A stretch of DNA of 7,667 nt from Lachnospiraceae bacterium UBA1718 (GTDB lineage Bacteria > Bacillota > Clostridia > Lachnospirales > Lachnospiraceae): positions 1-7,667 of the forward strand of contig DCIU01000091.1 of the NCBI GenBank assembly GCA_002317245.1, read 5' to 3'. Below the pieces are notes generated by a model that was not told the DNA's origin, ran no database searches, and saw only the letters and a program-made list of their open reading frames with translations. This document shows, piece by piece, positions 4,863-7,667 of the stretch (positions within the stretch are counted from its first letter, which is position 1; each line of letters begins with the position of its first letter). The position numbers and the translations under genes were made by a program.

Positions 4863-6178
4863 TATTCAAAAAGTCCATTCATTATCTGCAGCGTGTCCTC
4901 GTAAGAGAACTTGTCTTCCGTGCTCTGCATCAGGAAGGCATTAACCGCATCTATCTTCTCTATAGCGTAATCAATATTCTTGTTGCTGCCCTTTTTATAA
5001 GCACCAATATTGATCAGATCTTCCGCATCATTGTATGTCGCAAGGACATTCTTAAGCTTACCTGCCACATCCTTATGAGGCCTCTCAACAATCTGGCTCA
5101 TGCAACGGGATATACTCTGCAGAACATCAATGGCAGGATAATGGTTCTTATGGGCAAGCTTTCTGTTGAGCATTATATGTCCATCAAGAATCGATCTTGC
5201 AGTATCAGTAATAGGCTCGTTGAAGTCATCACCATCTACAAGAACCGTATATAGTCCTGTTATGGAACCAACCTCATTACAGCCTGCACGCTCTAATAGC
5301 TTAGGCATCTCCGCATACACACTGGGTGGATATCCTCTGGATACTGGTGGCTCGCCATTAGCAAGTCCTATCTCTCGCTGAGCCATAGAGAATCGGGTCA
5401 GGGAATCCATCATCAGCAGTACATCCTTACCCTGATCTCTAAAATATTCTGCGATTGCGGTTGCGGTCTTGGCAGCCTTATTACGCTCCAGGGCTGGCCT
5501 ATCCGAAGTGGCAACTACCACTACAGATCTCTTCATACCTTCTGGACCCAGGTCTCTCTCTATGAATTCTCTAACCTCACGGCCACGCTCGCCGATAAGG
5601 GCTATTACATTAATGTCAGCCTTGGTATTGCGGGCAAACATACCCATAAGTGTTGATTTACCAACACCGGAACCAGCAAAGATTCCAATTCTCTGTCCCT
5701 TGCCTATTGTCATAAGGCCATCAACAGCCTTGACTCCCAGAGTCAGTACTTCATCAATAATCTTACGGCTCATAGGATCCGGAGGAGGGCATTCAACAGA
5801 ATAGGGAGCGCCATCAACAAGTACAGAACCATCGCCAGGTCTTCCAAGGCCATCTAAGGTCTTACCAAGAAGAGAATCAGATACATTAACAGTAAGGGGT
5901 GCTCCTGTATTAACCACAATACTTCCGATGCCAATTCCATCTGTGTTGTCATAAGGCATCAGCTGGGTCTTACCCTCTCTGAATCCAATAACCTCTGCCA
6001 TTATAGGCTTCGCTTCCGGGTTATCAGGGTATATATAACACACGTCACCTAATGTAGAATCAGGTCCTGCAGACTCAATTGTGAGTCCGACAACATTTAC
6101 GATTTTGCCCTTTTTAGTAAAAAAAGACTCGTCGCACAGATTCATATATTTTTCAAATCGAATTCTAGATGCTTCCAA
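4862..6178 (-). CDS. fliI: Flagellum-specific export ATPase FliI
   Basis: FliI hydrolyses ATP to drive the flagellar type III export apparatus. It forms a hexamer at the cytoplasmic base, regulated by FliH and threaded by FliJ. The 438 residues match the family's usual length. Residues 1-90 form the beta-barrel domain. The catalytic domain has Walker A AGSGVGKS (168-175), GERGREV (196-202) with the presumed catalytic Glu197, Walker B VLLMMDS (253-259), SRGYPPSVYAEMPKLLERAG (280-299), and the probable arginine finger in SISR (Arg358). The region LKNVLATYNDAEDLINIGAY (375-394) and the C-terminal helices complete the FliI/YscN type, not F1 beta. The start is TTG (6176-6178), chosen because GGAGG (6184-6188) lies 5 nt upstream; an internal ATG at codon 12 has no such site. 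fliH ends 36 nt upstream, and the stop overlaps the fliJ start. A run of seven T in the coding strand (6119-6125) lies in codons 18-20. Confidence 0.97.
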   Translation of the reverse strand: MEASRIRFEKYMNLCDESFFTKKGKIVNVVGLTIESAGPDSTLGDVCYIYPDNPEAKPIMAEVIGFREGKTQLMPYDNTDGIGIGSIVVNTGAPLTVNVSDSLLGKTLDGLGRPGDGSVLVDGAPYSVECPPPDPMSRKIIDEVLTLGVKAVDGLMTIGKGQRIGIFAGSGVGKSTLMGMFARNTKADINVIALIGERGREVREFIERDLGPEGMKRSVVVVATSDRPALERNKAAKTATAIAEYFRDQGKDVLLMMDSLTRFSMAQREIGLANGEPPVSRGYPPSVYAEMPKLLERAGCNEVGSITGLYTVLVDGDDFNEPITDTARSILDGHIMLNRKLAHKNHYPAIDVLQSISRCMSQIVERPHKDVAGKLKNVLATYNDAEDLINIGAYKKGSNKNIDYAIEKIDAVNAFLMQSTEDKFSYEDTLQIMNGLFE

Positions 6179-6183
6179 GTCTT

Positions 6184-6188
6184 CCTCC
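6184..6188 (-). promoter_or_regulatory. Ribosome binding site fixing the TTG start of fliI
   Basis: GGAGG on the minus strand, followed by AAGAC and TTG (6176-6178). The spacing is 5 nt. It decides the TTG start over the internal ATG at codon 12. Confidence 0.8.
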
Positions 6189-6214
6189 AGCTAAATTTAG
6201 TTTTCGTCCTCTGA

Positions 6215-7120
6215 TTATGGTGTAAAGGACAATATTTCAAGTTTTTTCTTAAGTGTCTCCATCTGTGTGCCTACGCCACAGTCATATATTCCACTTGCAG
6301 TCTCTATCATTGCATCTCCCGCCTTCATGGCGAAATCCTCAACGATATCTATTGTTACATCATCAGGCATAGAAGCTGTTATAAGCTTAGCCCTGTTCTC
6401 GCTGACGTAAGCATAGTCATCAGCACTGACATGTATTAGATAATTCTTGCCGCTCTCAATCTGTGAAAGAGTATTATGCAAAAGCTTCACAATTACATCC
6501 TGCTGATCGCTTAGGTTAATCTGAATAACCTTCTCATATATTGCAGTAAGAGTCTTAATGAATTCCGGCTCTATATCTGCTATATACTGTTCGCACTCTG
6601 CATTAAACTGAACTCTTGCCTGTTCAAGTTCCTGCCATGCAGCCTGAACCTCCGCATTAGCCTTGGCCATTCCGTCGTTATAGCCGGCATTCATTCCTTC
6701 GTTATATGCCTCTGCCTTAGCCGCCTCTATATCTGCCTCTGCAGCCTGACGCATCTCTTCTATCTGAGCTTCCGCATCCGCTATAAGCTCCTCTGGTGTG
6801 GGACCATCATATACTGGCATTGCCTGTTCTGGCACCCCCGCCTTAATTATGTTGGATACAGGATTGCCATCCTCGTCAAATCCCTCCTCACTATCCGTAG
6901 TCAGAGCATCCAACATAAGAGCATCAAGGCCATCGACGAATTCCGGCTCCGAACCCTCATCCCGATTGGTCTCCTTAGGCATCGCGGGCATCACAAAGCG
7001 AATTCTCTCTAATTTTTCCTGGATAGAACTATTAGAGTCAATAACTCTAGTCTCTGCCTGAATTCCAGCAAGGCGATATCCCTTAACCAGGTTACTACCT
7101 TTAATATCTGCTTTAGACAA
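6215..7120 (-). CDS. fliH: Flagellar assembly protein FliH
   Basis: FliH is the cytoplasmic partner of FliI. It inhibits ATPase activity, anchors the FliI complex to the C-ring through FliN/FliM, and corresponds to the peripheral stalk (b/delta) of F/V-ATPases. The product is 301 residues. Residues 1-105 are a variable acidic region containing EFVDGLDAL (60-68). Residues about 108-175 form a long Ala/Glu-rich helix with consecutive GxxxG steps in EGMNAGYNDGM (Gly142, 146, 150), a hallmark of FliH. The C-terminal domain (about 180-301) contains AGDAMIETASGIYDCGVGTQ (267-286), close to the family's conserved 'GDxxIET..G.iD...Q' block. The TTG start (7118-7120) lies inside the fliG 3' end, overlapping by 8 nt. 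GGAGG at 7132-7136, within fliG's Gly-rich tail codons, is 11 nt upstream. That spacing is a little long, so the exact start is less sure than the gene. Confidence 0.93.
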   Translation of the reverse strand: MSKADIKGSNLVKGYRLAGIQAETRVIDSNSSIQEKLERIRFVMPAMPKETNRDEGSEPEFVDGLDALMLDALTTDSEEGFDEDGNPVSNIIKAGVPEQAMPVYDGPTPEELIADAEAQIEEMRQAAEADIEAAKAEAYNEGMNAGYNDGMAKANAEVQAAWQELEQARVQFNAECEQYIADIEPEFIKTLTAIYEKVIQINLSDQQDVIVKLLHNTLSQIESGKNYLIHVSADDYAYVSENRAKLITASMPDDVTIDIVEDFAMKAGDAMIETASGIYDCGVGTQMETLKKKLEILSFTP

Positions 7121-7667
7121 TGATCTCGTCGCCTCCGCCTCTTGAGATTACAATCTCGCCAGAATCCTCTAGCTTACGTATGATATTAACAATCTTCTGC
7201 TGAGCCTCCTCAACATCCTTCATACGTACAGGACCCATGAATTCCATATCTTCCTTGATCATAGTTGCAAGTCGCTTAGACAGGTTGTTGAAGATTGCAC
7301 CCTGCACCTGCTCGTTGCTACCCTTAAGGGCAAGACCAAGGTCGTTATTATCAACGTCTCTAAGTACTCTCTGAATAGCTCTGTCATCAAGCAACAGAAT
7401 ATCCTCGAATACGAACATTTTCTTTCTGATCTCGTCTGCAAGCTCTGGCTCCTCGATCTCCAGAACTTCCATAATATGCTTCTCTGTACCACGGTCTACA
7501 GAGTTCAAAATCTCTACTACCTGGTCAACACCACCAACAATGGTGTAATCCTGGTTAACTAAGCTGGCAAGCTTACTCTCAAGAATCTTCTCAACTTCCT
7601 TGATAACATCAGGAGAAGTACGATCCATAAGGGCAACTCTCTTGGCAACATCTGCCTGTCTCTCTGG
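7113..7667 (-). CDS. fliG: Flagellar motor switch protein FliG (3' part, truncated by window edge)
   Basis: FliG is the rotor switch protein that contacts the MotA stator and generates torque. The window holds its last 184 codons, in frame from the right edge, opening with PERQADVAKRVALMDRTSP, the end of the middle domain just after the (unseen) EHPQTIA region. The Gly-Gly hinge of GGVDQVVEILN follows. The C-terminal domain includes MFVFEDILLLDDRAIQRVL, the torque helix with paired Asp and Arg residues that meet MotA, then DLGLALKG, FNNLSKRLATMIKEDMEFMG and the usual end VRMKDVEEAQQKIVNIIRKL. The tail SRGGGDEIIV is typical. The stop TAA (7113-7115) overlaps the fliH TTG start by 8 nt, and the tail's Gly codons contain the presumed fliH ribosome binding site. 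An ATG at 7626-7628 is internal, not the start. Confidence 0.97.
   Translation of the reverse strand, partial: PERQADVAKRVALMDRTSPDVIKEVEKILESKLASLVNQDYTIVGGVDQVVEILNSVDRGTEKHIMEVLEIEEPELADEIRKKMFVFEDILLLDDRAIQRVLRDVDNNDLGLALKGSNEQVQGAIFNNLSKRLATMIKEDMEFMGPVRMKDVEEAQQKIVNIIRKLEDSGEIVISRGGGDEIIV
7132..7136 (-). promoter_or_regulatory. Putative ribosome binding site of fliH inside fliG
   Basis: GGAGG on the minus strand, built from the Gly codons of the FliG tail, lies 11 nt before the TTG at 7118-7120. It is the only Shine-Dalgarno-like sequence close to the 5' end of fliH. The long spacing and overlap suggest fliH translation is at least partly coupled to fliG. Confidence 0.5.

Noticed and set aside
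6119..6125. Seven-base T run in the 5' part of fliI as a phase-variation tract or terminator
   Set aside because: Seven bases is short for phase variation, the frame is intact (Ser-Phe-Phe codons), and no stable hairpin precedes it.
6191..6200. Perfect 10-bp palindrome CTAAATTTAG between fliH and fliI
   Set aside because: Several 10-bp palindromes are expected by chance in a window of this size; there is no repeat copy or promoter next to it.
7259..7492. 77-codon minus-strand frame inside fliG
   Set aside because: It is an alternative frame of fliG's strongly conserved C-terminal domain and has no features of its own.

Overview
The window is a contiguous stretch of a flagellar (fla/che-type) operon. 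Every gene lies on the minus strand, so the operon reads from high to low coordinates: fliG (3' part, cut by the right edge), fliH, fliI, fliJ, a ylxF/motE-like gene, fliK, flgD, a short conserved 'flagellar operon protein' (TIGR02530-type), and flgE (5' part, cut by the left edge). This order is typical of Bacillota flagellar operons. Together with strong AGGAGG-type ribosome binding sites, moderate-to-low G+C by eye and TTG starts, it suggests a motile member of Clostridia, most likely Lachnospiraceae (inference; no search was run).

Region by region: 7113-7667 encodes the FliG C-terminal half, including the torque-helix domain of the rotor switch. 4422-7120 encodes the export ATPase module: FliH (stator/regulator), FliI (ATPase) and FliJ (central stalk). 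3522-4409 encodes a single-span membrane protein with a coiled coil and MgtE-N-like helical repeats (YlxF/MotE/FlbB group). 2040-3437 encodes FliK, the hook-length ruler and export switch. 1279-2019 encodes FlgD, the hook cap, here with an extra C-terminal segment. 814-1215 encodes the small protein of unknown function. 1-725 encodes FlgE, the hook subunit. The products act in order: the FliHIJ complex powers export of FlgD, FlgE and FliK; FlgD caps the growing hook of FlgE; FliK measures it and switches export specificity.

The genes are tightly packed. fliG/fliH overlap by 8 nt and fliI/fliJ by 1 nt (TAATG). fliH and fliI both begin with TTG placed behind GGAGG sites. The longest gene-free gaps are 84 nt (before fliK) and 88 nt (before flgE); no gap exceeds 300 nt. 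No terminator, RNA gene, mobile element or CRISPR was seen.

The main non-coding signal is in the 84-nt gap before fliK. It holds a good match to a sigma-28 (FliA/SigD) promoter, TAAGATTT-N11-TCCGATAT, followed by a perfect 7-bp hairpin that would sit near the 5' end of the resulting transcript. This suggests that the hook genes fliK-flgD-TIGR02530-flgE can be boosted separately from the upstream rotor/export genes. I see no novel stand-alone system here. The points worth checking are this internal promoter, the unknown TIGR02530-type protein, the FlgD extension and the structured flgE leader.
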